From contig NZ_AUXY01000058.1 in the NCBI RefSeq assembly GCF_001625695.1, positions 62,001 through 126,000 on the forward strand: a DNA stretch of 64,000 nucleotides. The letters run 5' to 3'. Shown piece after piece: positions 7,022 to 16,395 of the stretch. Source of the stretch: Pseudoalteromonas luteoviolacea H33-S (lineage in GTDB: Bacteria; Pseudomonadota; Gammaproteobacteria; Enterobacterales; Alteromonadaceae). Under the pieces are notes generated by a model, which made no database searches, was not told where the DNA came from, and saw nothing but the letters and a program-made list of their open reading frames with translations. Positions within the stretch are counted from its first letter, which is position 1. Every line of letters begins with the position of its first letter. A program made the translations under genes and the position numbers.

Positions 7022-9712
7022 TTGAAATTAAGCAACAATGATAATAAACAATATAAGCACGTTACACTGGACAATGGTCTTAAGGCTTTACTCATAACAG
7101 ACCCTAGCAGTGAAAAATCCGCAGTCTCTTTAACGATAAACGTTGGCCACTTTGACGATCCAGTTAATCGCCAAGGTATGGCTCACTTTATTGAGCATAT
7201 GCTGTTTTTGGGTACAGAGCAATACCCAATCAAAGGGGAGTTTGCTCAAATCGTTAATCAGCACGGTGGCAATAGTAATGCTTGGACAGGCACAGAGCAT
7301 ACTTGTTACTTTTTTGATTGCATAGCAGCCGAACTTGGTTCTCTGCTCCCTCGCTTTGCTGACTTTTTTATAGCCCCAAGCTTCGAACAAAGCGCACTGC
7401 TTGATGAGCGTAATGCGATAGATGCTGAATTTAACCTAAAAGTAAAAGATGATAACCGCCGTATCATTCAAGCGCATAAGGAAACAGCAAACCCGGCGCA
7501 TCCATTTACCAAATTTTCAGTTGGCAATCACGATACCTTAGGTGATAAACACGGTGATATTCACAGTGAAGTCATTCAATTTTTTAAACAACACTATCAA
7601 GCTCAATGGATGACACTCGTCGTTGCAGGCCCACAAACATTAATCGAGCTTGAAAAGCTTGCTCGAGTACACTTTAATACCATTTCTGGTGACAGGAATC
7701 TGCCAAAACCCAAGATTAAAGTGCCGTTTTATCGACAACAAGATCTTGGATTAAAACTACAAATTAAACCAAGAAAGCATCTACAAAAGCTGATCGTCAG
7801 TTTCGCCATGCCAAATATAGATGAGTTATATCGCTATAAAAGTCTCAGCTTTCTAGCTCATTTATTGGGATATGAAGGAGAAGGCTCACTGTATGCAATT
7901 TTAAAAAAAAATGGTTGGATCAACGCCCTATCTGCCGGTGGCGGTGTGAATGGCAGTAATTTTAAAGATTTCAACATCAGCTTTGCGCTCACAGATTTGG
8001 GCATTGAATTTTATGAAGACATCGTTGAAATGTTATTTGAGTATATAAGTCTGATTCAAGTACAGCATCACACTTTGCCAGCTCTTTACGCAGATAAGAA
8101 ACGTCTGATGGAACTAGCTTTCGACAATCAGGAAGTCAACAAACTTATTGACTGGGTCAGCAATGTCAGCGTAAACATGCATCACTACAGTGAAGAGTAC
8201 ACCCTCTACGGCGACTATTGTATGGAACGCTTTAATCAAACTCTACATACTGAACTAATGGGCTATTTAACGCCTAATAATATGCGCCTTGTACTTATTC
8301 ACCCAACAGCAACAGATGAAACTGATGCTATAAACAAAATTGCACAGTGGTATAACACGCCATATCAAGTCGTGAAAATCAATCAACAGTGGTTAGATGC
8401 ACTTGCACGAATAAATGAACCATTACCAGAGATGCGTTTACCTAATGTAAACCCTTATCTTAGCGAAGAAAATACGCTATTTGACATCGAGTCAACAACA
8501 CATATCCCTACTCGACTGCAAGAACGACCGGGTTTTGCCTTTTGGTTTAAACAAGATGCAACATTTAGGGTTACCAAAGGACACTTTTATCTAGAGATAG
8601 ACTCTGAGACCTCTATACTAAATCATACATCAATGGCCCTAACACGATTGTTTGCCGATTTATTTATGGATAGTGTTGCTGAGCAATTTTACTCGGCTGA
8701 ATTAGCAGGATTAAGTTACCACCTGACATCACACCAAGGCGGATTAACATTGCACACAGCTGGGCTCTCAGCATCTCAACTTAAACTTGTATCTCAACTT
8801 GTTGAAGCTCTGCAAAAACAGCCTATCAGTGCGGCAAGGTTTGCTGAATATAAAAAGCAGCTGATCCGACATTGGCAAAACCACAATAAAAATAAGCCAG
8901 TTAGCGAGTTATTCAGTATTTTAGGTGCGAAGCTTATGCCCTGGAACCCAACTCCAAATGAGTTAGCAAGCGCGCTGAAAAATGTGTGTTTTAACGAGTT
9001 TAATGCGTTTAGGGACTCATTTTTCACTTCAATACATGCAAAAGCTTTTTTACATGGTAATTGGCAAAGTCAACACGCAATTGTAACTGAGCAACAGTTA
9101 CTCTGTAGCTTTGCGAAAAGCGAAATATTAGAAGATCTCAAGAAACCACTTGAAACAATTAAGCAACGCCAAATTGAGCACTTTGAGAGCGCAAACAATG
9201 AGCACGCCTTTGTACACTACATTCAAGCACCAACACCCAATGTACAAGATAAAATAAAAATCATGGCTTTCAACCAGCTTGTAAGTCAGCATTATTTTGA
9301 AAAGCTTCGTACCGAACAGCAATTGGGTTACTTAGTAGGTGCTGGCTATGCGCCATTTAATACTCGAGCCGGTATCGCTTTTTATATTCAGTCTCCGAAT
9401 TACCACAGCGGAGACTTATTAAAGTACCACCAGCAATTTTTAAATGACTTTGTCTCGAATATTGATGAGTTTGATGGGCAACACTGGTTAGACGTGAAAT
9501 CTAGCCTGAAGTCACAAATAGCAGAAAAAGATAAAAATTTACGTCTACGATCACAACGCTTTTGGATAGCAATCGGAAATGATGATCATACTTTTTCAAT
9601 GCAAGCTCAATTATTAGATGAGCTCAATAAGCTTACATTCAAAGAATTGAGGCATTTTATTTGCCAAATCTCCAACAAGGAGTTTCCAAGTATTACTTTA
9701 ACCATTAATTAG
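7022..9712 (+). CDS. Insulinase-family (M16) zinc peptidase, pitrilysin-like
   Basis: 896 residues, the length of pitrilysin and insulin-degrading enzymes. The inverted zinc motif HxxEH is seen as HFIEHMLFLGTE near residue 56, and the downstream zinc-ligand glutamate is in ERNAIDAEF. Four M16 half-domains follow, with the C-terminal GYLVGAGY and YIQSPN segments typical of the family. No signal peptide is seen, so it should act in the cytoplasm on small peptides, whereas E. coli Ptr is periplasmic. The only start that keeps the whole N-terminal domain is TTG 7022; an in-frame stop lies 36 bases upstream and no ATG or GTG lies between. Confidence 0.88.
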   Translation: MKLSNNDNKQYKHVTLDNGLKALLITDPSSEKSAVSLTINVGHFDDPVNRQGMAHFIEHMLFLGTEQYPIKGEFAQIVNQHGGNSNAWTGTEHTCYFFDCIAAELGSLLPRFADFFIAPSFEQSALLDERNAIDAEFNLKVKDDNRRIIQAHKETANPAHPFTKFSVGNHDTLGDKHGDIHSEVIQFFKQHYQAQWMTLVVAGPQTLIELEKLARVHFNTISGDRNLPKPKIKVPFYRQQDLGLKLQIKPRKHLQKLIVSFAMPNIDELYRYKSLSFLAHLLGYEGEGSLYAILKKNGWINALSAGGGVNGSNFKDFNISFALTDLGIEFYEDIVEMLFEYISLIQVQHHTLPALYADKKRLMELAFDNQEVNKLIDWVSNVSVNMHHYSEEYTLYGDYCMERFNQTLHTELMGYLTPNNMRLVLIHPTATDETDAINKIAQWYNTPYQVVKINQQWLDALARINEPLPEMRLPNVNPYLSEENTLFDIESTTHIPTRLQERPGFAFWFKQDATFRVTKGHFYLEIDSETSILNHTSMALTRLFADLFMDSVAEQFYSAELAGLSYHLTSHQGGLTLHTAGLSASQLKLVSQLVEALQKQPISAARFAEYKKQLIRHWQNHNKNKPVSELFSILGAKLMPWNPTPNELASALKNVCFNEFNAFRDSFFTSIHAKAFLHGNWQSQHAIVTEQQLLCSFAKSEILEDLKKPLETIKQRQIEHFESANNEHAFVHYIQAPTPNVQDKIKIMAFNQLVSQHYFEKLRTEQQLGYLVGAGYAPFNTRAGIAFYIQSPNYHSGDLLKYHQQFLNDFVSNIDEFDGQHWLDVKSSLKSQIAEKDKNLRLRSQRFWIAIGNDDHTFSMQAQLLDELNKLTFKELRHFICQISNKEFPSITLTIN

Positions 9713-9784
9713 TTTTGGATTAGGTCTGGAAGATTTGAACTGGATAGTAGAAAAGCTTACTGACTACCAGAGTGAACAGCCATA

Positions 9785-9850
9785 AAACAACCAACTACCG
9801 CAAGTGTTTCCATATTTCATCAATTATGCTTTGACTCAGGCTGGTTGTTT
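9785..9850 (+). repeat. Inverted repeat aaacaacca / tggttgttt around a 48-base loop
   Basis: Nine-base perfect arms lie in the gap between the M16 peptidase and the GGDEF-EAL gene. The loop is too long for a standard terminator. It could be a processed-end structure or chance. Confidence 0.3.
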
Positions 9851-9888
9851 CGATTAGATTAACGGTGAATGTATTAATCTTGTACACT

Positions 9889-12129
9889 ATGGTATATAAA
9901 AACAATATAAGAATTTTATTGGCTCTTATTTATCTTTTTGCTTTGAGTACCCCTGTACACGCATCAGCATTTTTAGAGCCCCTTTTAAGTACTCCTCAGA
10001 CTTTTTTGGCTGTGGCTTTAGCCTGTTTGGCTCCATTTTTCATCACTCTGCTCCTAAATCGAAATGCTAAGCGCAAATTGGACAACCTTCGTATGTCTGA
10101 AAAATGGCTGAAAAGTACCGTCGAAGGCAGTGGTGACACACTGTGGGATTGGAACATTCAATCTGGTGATATTATTCGTATTAATGATAAATACGCATTA
10201 AATGAAGAGAAAAGTAATCACTTTATTCCCAATGCTAAGCGCATACATCCACAAGATATTCCACTCGTTGAGAAACAGCTTAAATTGCATTTCGCTGAAA
10301 AAACCGCTTTCTTTGAAGCTTCTTATCGTTTAAGAGACAACCTTAACCAATACCACTGGGTACTAGATAAAGGGAAAGTAATTAGTAAAGATGACAATCT
10401 CAACCCGCTAAGAATGACGGGTACAGTGAGAGATATAAATCACTTAAAAAGTACCGAAGAACGTCTGAATTTATTTGCTAAATGTGTAGAGTCACTGACC
10501 GATGCCATTGCTATTTATGACCATAACTTCAAGCTAGTCGATCTTAATCCAAGTTATTTAAGAGTATTTGGCGGAAAACGGGCACAATATATCGAGTCAG
10601 AATTTCAGCTACCTGGATATGACAGTCGCTTTATAAGACAAATAAAGTCCGCTCTAAAAGAAACTGAGCATTGGCAAGAGGAGCTGAAAATTTATGATCA
10701 TAAAGGTAGTATGCTACCCATAGAGGTAACGATTGATGAGATTAAGAACAGCCATGGTCATGTGACCAATTATGTTGTTGTCTTCTCAGATCTCACAGAG
10801 AGAAAAAAAGCAGAATCGCAGCTGCACAATCTTTCAAATAGAGACAGAATCACAGGGCTGCCTAATCGAAATTTATTTTTTACCAATTTAAAAAAGCTCT
10901 CTCAGCAAGGTACTCATCACGCTTTGTTGGTTTTTGATTTGGACAACTTCAAAAAGATAAACGACTCTCTTGGTCATCAGCTGGGCGATAGCTTACTTTC
11001 TAAACTCTCCATGAGATTAAACAAATTATGCCGCCAGCAAGATACATTCTATCGTTTAGGCGGTGATGAATTTGCACTCGTCATGTCCGGCACAAATGAC
11101 ATACATACAATCACAAAGGTCGCTAAGCAGTTTCTAGCAGCCATTGCAACCCCGTTTAAAATGGCAAACCATGAATTGGTGATCACCTCTTCAGTTGGTA
11201 TTGTGCTCTTTCCTGAGGATGGAAAAACGCCTGAAATTCTTCTGAAAAACGCAGATACTGCAATGTATCATGCCAAGCAAAAAGGCAATCACTATTTATT
11301 TTTTAACGATTCAATGAATGAGCAAGCAGTCAAACGTTTGCAAATTGAAAACTTGATGCGCTTTGGCCTAAAAGAAGATCATTTTATAGTTTACTATCAG
11401 CCCAAGATGGACATAAGAACCGGAAAACTCGTCGGTATGGAGGCACTTGTTCGGTTTATTACACCTAAGAAAGGAATTATAAGTCCAGGAGTGTTTATAC
11501 CAATTGCTGAAGAAACCGGACAAATTATTGAAATTGGCGAAGTAGTACTTGATAAAGCATGTAAAGATGTAAAACGATGGGTAGACAAAGGACTTTTCAA
11601 TGGCCGAGTAGCCGTGAACTTATCTGCGAAACAGTTTAGCTTACCTGATTTAACTGCCCGCATTGATATTATCTTGCAAAAAAATCAACTTCCTTCATAT
11701 TTTCTTGAACTTGAAATTACAGAAGGAACAGTTATGGACGATCCTCAAGAAGCAATTTCAATTATGAGATCGCTAAGCTCCCGTGGAATTCACCTTGCAA
11801 TGGATGACTTTGGTACGGGATACTCGTCATTGGCCTATTTAAAGCAATTTCCGCTTAATACACTCAAAGTTGATAAGGCCTTTATAGATGATATGGGCAG
11901 CGAGCGAGGTCGCAATATGGTAGATTCTATCGTTACTATTGCACATAACCTAGATCTTCATGTCGTTGCTGAAGGTGTTGAAGAAGAAGAGCAGCTGGCT
12001 CTACTAAAGCAGTTAGAGTGTCAAACAATACAGGGTTACTACTATTCCAAACCGCTTTCTAGTGACGAGTTTGAGCACTTCTTACAAGCGGAAAATGATA
12101 TAAAACCAAGCCTACAACTCGTTAATTAA
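9889..12129 (+). CDS. Membrane-anchored PAS-GGDEF-EAL cyclic-di-GMP enzyme
   Basis: About 746 residues from ATG 9889. The N terminus has a signal-type segment (LLALIYLFALSTPVHA) and a second hydrophobic helix (FLAVALACLAPFFITLLL), so it is anchored in the inner membrane. Two PAS domains follow (roughly 75-180 and 195-310), then GGDEF with the intact active-site RLGGDEFALV, and EAL with GMEALVRF, ELEITEGTVMDD and DDFGTGYSSLAYLK. Both catalytic motifs are intact, so diguanylate cyclase and phosphodiesterase activity are both possible. The PAS domains presumably sense a ligand or redox state. A GTG at 9865 would add eight residues; neither start has a clear ribosome site. Confidence 0.9.
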   Translation: MVYKNNIRILLALIYLFALSTPVHASAFLEPLLSTPQTFLAVALACLAPFFITLLLNRNAKRKLDNLRMSEKWLKSTVEGSGDTLWDWNIQSGDIIRINDKYALNEEKSNHFIPNAKRIHPQDIPLVEKQLKLHFAEKTAFFEASYRLRDNLNQYHWVLDKGKVISKDDNLNPLRMTGTVRDINHLKSTEERLNLFAKCVESLTDAIAIYDHNFKLVDLNPSYLRVFGGKRAQYIESEFQLPGYDSRFIRQIKSALKETEHWQEELKIYDHKGSMLPIEVTIDEIKNSHGHVTNYVVVFSDLTERKKAESQLHNLSNRDRITGLPNRNLFFTNLKKLSQQGTHHALLVFDLDNFKKINDSLGHQLGDSLLSKLSMRLNKLCRQQDTFYRLGGDEFALVMSGTNDIHTITKVAKQFLAAIATPFKMANHELVITSSVGIVLFPEDGKTPEILLKNADTAMYHAKQKGNHYLFFNDSMNEQAVKRLQIENLMRFGLKEDHFIVYYQPKMDIRTGKLVGMEALVRFITPKKGIISPGVFIPIAEETGQIIEIGEVVLDKACKDVKRWVDKGLFNGRVAVNLSAKQFSLPDLTARIDIILQKNQLPSYFLELEITEGTVMDDPQEAISIMRSLSSRGIHLAMDDFGTGYSSLAYLKQFPLNTLKVDKAFIDDMGSERGRNMVDSIVTIAHNLDLHVVAEGVEEEEQLALLKQLECQTIQGYYYSKPLSSDEFEHFLQAENDIKPSLQLVN

Positions 12130-12930
12130 TTGCTAAATAATCTAAATTTAATCACATTTTACTATTTCAACCTATCTTAAGCTCTCAGCGAGTTAAATTA
12201 AGCCTGTAGAGGTAATGTCACAAACGCAGTCTTAAAATCGGACAAAACCATCATTTTACGGATAAAAACCAATCAAAAACATAAAATTGTTGCAAAATAT
12301 TGCATTATTTAATTTAATACCAGCCTTGAAGAAACAAGTTATTGCAGAATATTTAGTGCTAAAATAGGGACTACATGGTCTTTGAAATGAAAAACTCTTT
12401 AATAAACAGTTTATTATTAGAGTTTAGTCATTAATTACCGCTTTATTGCATCATAAAAAAGTGTAACCAGATACAATTTAGCTGCAAATTGCGGTTAGGG
12501 CAGTGACATACATTCACTATTTCACCATGTAAAACTAGGTTTGGTAAATCGTAATAGTGTATTTACGAATACTAGACTAAAGTTAGTAGTAAGTAGTTCA
12601 GGTAGTACTTGTTAGATCAGTCGGTCATGGTGTAGTTTGCAGCTACCCCAAAAGTAGCGCATTTAATGCCTACTTGAGATAGTTTAATGATGAGAAAAGT
12701 CTATTAGACATATTTTTCGAACTTATCTTCTCTAATTTAATAAATTTCAATGGATTGTAAATTTGATTTATGTAATTAGGTGGATAGTATCGAACCTAGA
12801 TTTGTCAACTATGTTTGTTATTTCATGACATTTTGCATAAGAAGTCTTACTCATTACAGAATTCTCTCAATAGCTGCTAAAATTAGCCCCATGTTGTTTT
12901 AATTAATATAGTTTTTCAAGGACACGGGCT
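12130..12930. other. 800-base AT-rich gap without recognised gene
   Basis: No reading frame of useful length or family resemblance is visible. Apart from short interleaved palindromes around 12541-12575 I see no tRNA, repeat or terminator. The 3' part must hold the promoter of the MmcQ/YjbR gene, whose ribosome site is the AAGGA upstream of 12931. Confidence 0.5.
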
Positions 12931-13329
12931 ATGGATCAGAAGAGTGTACATAATTATTTACAGGCAAAGCCTGGGACCTTTATTACCAAGCCATTTGCAC
13001 AAGAAGTAGATGTGTATAAAGTGCAACACAAAATGTTTGCAACACTTTATGAAGGTAAAGAAGGCCAAACAAACGAAAATGGTGAGCCAGTTTGGTGGCT
13101 AAACTTAAAGTGCGATCCAGATGAAGCATTGTTACTGCGTGACAAATATTCGTCGATTGTACCTGGGTACCATATGAACAAACGTCTTTGGAACACCATC
13201 GTGCTTGATGGCAGCATTCCCGAAGATGAGTTAAAAAAGTTGATTGATGACTCATACAACATTGTTGTAGACAACCTGCCTACAGCGCAACGTGAAGAGT
13301 TGAACCGTATCACCGCTGGTGGTAATTAA
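12931..13329 (+). CDS. MmcQ/YjbR family protein
   Basis: 132 residues. The product has the CyaY-like MmcQ/YjbR pattern: KPGTFITKPFAQEVDVYKV near residues 12-31, KMFATLYE, WWLNLKCDPDEALLLRDKY and PGYHMNKRLWNTI near residues 80-92, then a C-terminal helix pair. Members are small DNA-binding-like proteins with a double-wing fold and no firmly established role. The ATG has an AAGGA site. It stands alone, with a gap of 800 bases before it and a hairpin after it. Confidence 0.85.
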   Translation: MDQKSVHNYLQAKPGTFITKPFAQEVDVYKVQHKMFATLYEGKEGQTNENGEPVWWLNLKCDPDEALLLRDKYSSIVPGYHMNKRLWNTIVLDGSIPEDELKKLIDDSYNIVVDNLPTAQREELNRITAGGN

Positions 13330-13336
13330 TTGGCCT

Positions 13337-13357
13337 CCCTCGCACTCAGTGCGAGGG
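13337..13357 (+). terminator. Hairpin after the MmcQ/YjbR gene
   Basis: GC-rich perfect 9-bp arms (ccctcgcac / gtgcgaggg) with a three-base loop begin seven bases past the stop codon. The T-run after it is short (atttaactt), so it is a weaker but plausible terminator. Confidence 0.65.
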
Positions 13358-13489
13358 CCATTTAACTTATATCAACTCCCCCTTCAAATATGTATTTTTT
13401 GTGTCTAAACGCTTCTTTGTCACTTAGCTGTAAATTATTTATGTTTAATTATGTTCCTAAATTCAATAATATTTTGGGACTAAACGAAA

Positions 13490-15322
13490 ATGAAGCAACT
13501 TGTACTTCCATTACTTATCTCAGCTTTACTAACAGGCTGTACTTTTGATGGCGAAGATGGCAGAAATGGAGTCGATGGCAAAGATGGAAGCAACGGCCAG
13601 ATCGGAGAGACTGGTAGCACTGGCGACAAGGGAGATAAAGGGGACCCGGGTACAAACGGTGTGGATGGTGCAGCAGGATTAGACTCACTCCAACAAATTA
13701 CTCCAAAGCTTATTGGCCGAGCAGTGCTCAACGCAGAAAGTCCAGAAGGCGCTGCAGAGATAGTTGCTTACCACGCTCAAGGTCAGCGTATCTTTGCCCT
13801 AAACAGCTCTTCTTCACCAGCTACAATTGAAATAATCAATATTGCAGACATGGATCCACAAACACTGACAAAAAATGCAGAAGGTGTGGTAACCAATACC
13901 AATTTACAGAGCAATACCAGTATCAACCTGAGTGAATTTGAAACTGGCGATGCAAACAGCCTAGCTATTCACGATAACTTACTCGCTGTCGCAATCGCCA
14001 AAGACACAGGCCAATCAGGTAAAATCGTATTTTTCGATATTGCTGACACGCCTAAGTTTATAAAAGCGGTGACTGTTGGCTATCTGCCAGACATGGTTAC
14101 ATTTAGCCCTGACGGGCAAAAGGTCGTAGTCGCAAATGAAGGAGAACCCAAAGGGGATTATAGTATCGACCCAGAAGGTAGCATCGCAGTCATCGACATA
14201 AATAACGATCAAGTATCCGATACCGCAAACATTCTAAATTTCAATCAGTTTGATAGTCAGTTAGCTGTGCTAAAAAACCAAGGTGTTGTATTTGCAAACC
14301 CGACGGGGCGTACAATCAAAGGCAATACCATTAATACGACTGTATCGATGGACCTAGAGCCTGAATATGTCACCATCAGCAAAGACAGTCGCTATGCCTA
14401 TGTTTCGCTACAAGAAAATAATGCAATTGCCAAAGTCGACTTAATTGATAATAGCCTGTCCATACTTGGTCTTGGCTTTAAAGACTGGGGTAAATCGACG
14501 CTTGATGCATCAGATAAAGACAACGCAATTAACTTCGCAGCATACCCTGGGTTATACGGTATGTATCAACCAGATACGATTGCAGCCTACCAGTGGCAAG
14601 GCGCCAACTTCATTATTTCTGCTAATGAAGGCGATGGTCGGGAATACTTTTTTGATTCTCCTGACGAAGCAACTTGTTTAGCTGAAGGCGGGCTGGAATT
14701 CGACAATGATGACGGCTGTCTAGCTTACACTGATGAGATAAGAGCTGAAGATTTAACACTCAACAACAACTTCGACTACCTAAATAATGATGATCAAGAT
14801 ATCGGCAGACTAAAAGTAAGTACCGTACTGGGTGATTCAGACAACGACAATCAATATGAAGCGCTTTACACCTATGGTGCCCGCTCATTTTCAATCTGGG
14901 ATCATCATGGTCATAGAGTATATGACTCAGGTGATGACATTGGGAAAATCACAGCATCCATCCATGGCGAAGCTTTCAATAATGATGAAGATGAAAACAA
15001 GGGTGATACACGTTCAGATGCAAAAGGCGCCGAACCAGAAGCGCTTGCAATCGGTCAAATCAATGACCGTACTTATGCATTTATTGGCTTAGAAAGAATG
15101 GGCGGCATCTTAGTCTACGACGTTAGCAATCCATTTAATGTCACCATGCATACTTATATGATCAACAGAGGGCTAGAAGCAGGTGCGCAAATAAGTGGAG
15201 ACCTCGCCCCAGAAGGCATGGTATTCATTGATCAAGCACAAAGCCCAACAGGAGAAGCTTTGCTAATTGTAGGAAATGAGATTTCAGGTAGTGTGTCAAT
15301 TTGGTCTTTATCCAGCCAGTAG
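13490..15322 (+). CDS. Lipoprotein with collagen-like repeats and a choice-of-anchor-I type beta-propeller
   Basis: 610 residues. The lipoprotein signal MKQLVLPLLISALLTGC has its lipobox cysteine at position 17. Residues 21-62 are 14 uninterrupted Gly-X-Y triplets, rich in D, K and N, including GDKGDKGDPG. The rest resembles the choice-of-anchor-I/alkaline-phosphatase-associated propeller family: GDANSLAIH, PDMVTFSPDGQKVVVANEGEP, EPEYVTISKDSRYAYVSLQE, IISANEGDGREY and LAPEGMVFI. These segments recur like propeller blades, with acidic Asp/Asn-rich loops that could bind calcium. It is probably outer-membrane-anchored and surface or periplasmic; the activity is unknown. It is unrelated in strand context to the MmcQ gene before it and is 69 bases from pfkA. 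Confidence 0.82.
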   Translation: MKQLVLPLLISALLTGCTFDGEDGRNGVDGKDGSNGQIGETGSTGDKGDKGDPGTNGVDGAAGLDSLQQITPKLIGRAVLNAESPEGAAEIVAYHAQGQRIFALNSSSSPATIEIINIADMDPQTLTKNAEGVVTNTNLQSNTSINLSEFETGDANSLAIHDNLLAVAIAKDTGQSGKIVFFDIADTPKFIKAVTVGYLPDMVTFSPDGQKVVVANEGEPKGDYSIDPEGSIAVIDINNDQVSDTANILNFNQFDSQLAVLKNQGVVFANPTGRTIKGNTINTTVSMDLEPEYVTISKDSRYAYVSLQENNAIAKVDLIDNSLSILGLGFKDWGKSTLDASDKDNAINFAAYPGLYGMYQPDTIAAYQWQGANFIISANEGDGREYFFDSPDEATCLAEGGLEFDNDDGCLAYTDEIRAEDLTLNNNFDYLNNDDQDIGRLKVSTVLGDSDNDNQYEALYTYGARSFSIWDHHGHRVYDSGDDIGKITASIHGEAFNNDEDENKGDTRSDAKGAEPEALAIGQINDRTYAFIGLERMGGILVYDVSNPFNVTMHTYMINRGLEAGAQISGDLAPEGMVFIDQAQSPTGEALLIVGNEISGSVSIWSLSSQ

Positions 15323-15391
15323 ACAACTTTGACATTTATGCATCGCTGTCTAGGCTAAAATTTGCATGCTCCTTTTTTATCGGGGGAATTA

Positions 15392-16384
15392 ATGAACCGC
15401 ATAGCAATTATCACCAGTGGCGGCGATGCGCCTGGCATGAACGCTGTAATACGCGCGATTGTATTTTCATGTCATGAACAACATATCGAATGTTTCGGCT
15501 TTTACCATGGCTATAATGGCCTTATAAATGATGAGTTCATACTTCTAACGCCCGAGCTTGTTTCCCCTATTATCCAGCGCGGGGGCACAATTTTAAAAAG
15601 TGCTCGCTGTAAAGAGATGCATCAGGATGCAGGGGTAAAACAAGTTGCCAATACGCTCACAAAACACAAGGTAGATGCACTTATCGTCATCGGCGGGGAT
15701 GGTTCGTTTAGAGGCATGATGGCACTACAGAATTACTGGCCCGGTAACCTTATTGGTGTACCCGCAACCATAGATAATGATATCGCTTGTACAGATAAAA
15801 CGATTGGCTTTGCCAGTGCCGTTAATACGGCAACACAGGCTATAGATAAGATTCGTGACACAGCCAATGCATTCGAACGCGTTTTTATTATCGAAGTCAT
15901 GGGTCGTCGCAGTGGCCATATCGCATTTAATGTCGGCTTGGCAGCAGGTGCTGAAGCAATTCTTTCATTTGAAAACTGCAACCTCAAGAATTTAGAACAA
16001 GCTAAATCTCACCTGATAGCTCAAATACAATCGCAACTAGTAGAGCAACATACAGGCTTTGTGATTGTATTAGCTGAAAACCTCTGGCCCAATGGGCCCC
16101 ATGGACTGCAACAAGCTTTAAAAGACACAGCTAACATTGAAAGCGCTGTATGTGTATTGGGCTATATACAACGCGGTGGAAGCCCCTGCCCTGAGGATCG
16201 TATCTTAGCCACAGAGTTAGGTATTGAAGCGGTGAGAGCAGCAAAAAATAGTACAGGGATCATGGTGGGGAAAGTCAGTGGTCAAATCTCGCGGCATTGT
16301 ATTATCAGAGCTACTGAGCAAAACAAGCCAGTAGACCAAGCACTACACTCGGCCTACCACCATATATCTAAATTAAACAACTAA
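15392..16384 (+). CDS. pfkA: ATP-type 6-phosphofructokinase
   Basis: 330 residues from ATG 15392, which has a GGGGGAA site; an earlier ATG at 15362 would add ten unneeded residues. The group A motifs are present: ITSGGDAPGMNAVIRA (ATP loop), GGDGSFRGM (the glycine after GGD is the ATP-dependent form rather than the PPi form), PATIDNDIACTDKTIGF (catalytic aspartate), VIEVMGRRSGHIA and IQRGGSPCPEDRILA. The enzyme phosphorylates fructose 6-phosphate in glycolysis. It ends 11 bases from the convergent nhaD gene, with no hairpin between them. Confidence 0.92.
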   Translation: MNRIAIITSGGDAPGMNAVIRAIVFSCHEQHIECFGFYHGYNGLINDEFILLTPELVSPIIQRGGTILKSARCKEMHQDAGVKQVANTLTKHKVDALIVIGGDGSFRGMMALQNYWPGNLIGVPATIDNDIACTDKTIGFASAVNTATQAIDKIRDTANAFERVFIIEVMGRRSGHIAFNVGLAAGAEAILSFENCNLKNLEQAKSHLIAQIQSQLVEQHTGFVIVLAENLWPNGPHGLQQALKDTANIESAVCVLGYIQRGGSPCPEDRILATELGIEAVRAAKNSTGIMVGKVSGQISRHCIIRATEQNKPVDQALHSAYHHISKLNN

Positions 16385-16395
16385 ACAGACATGTG

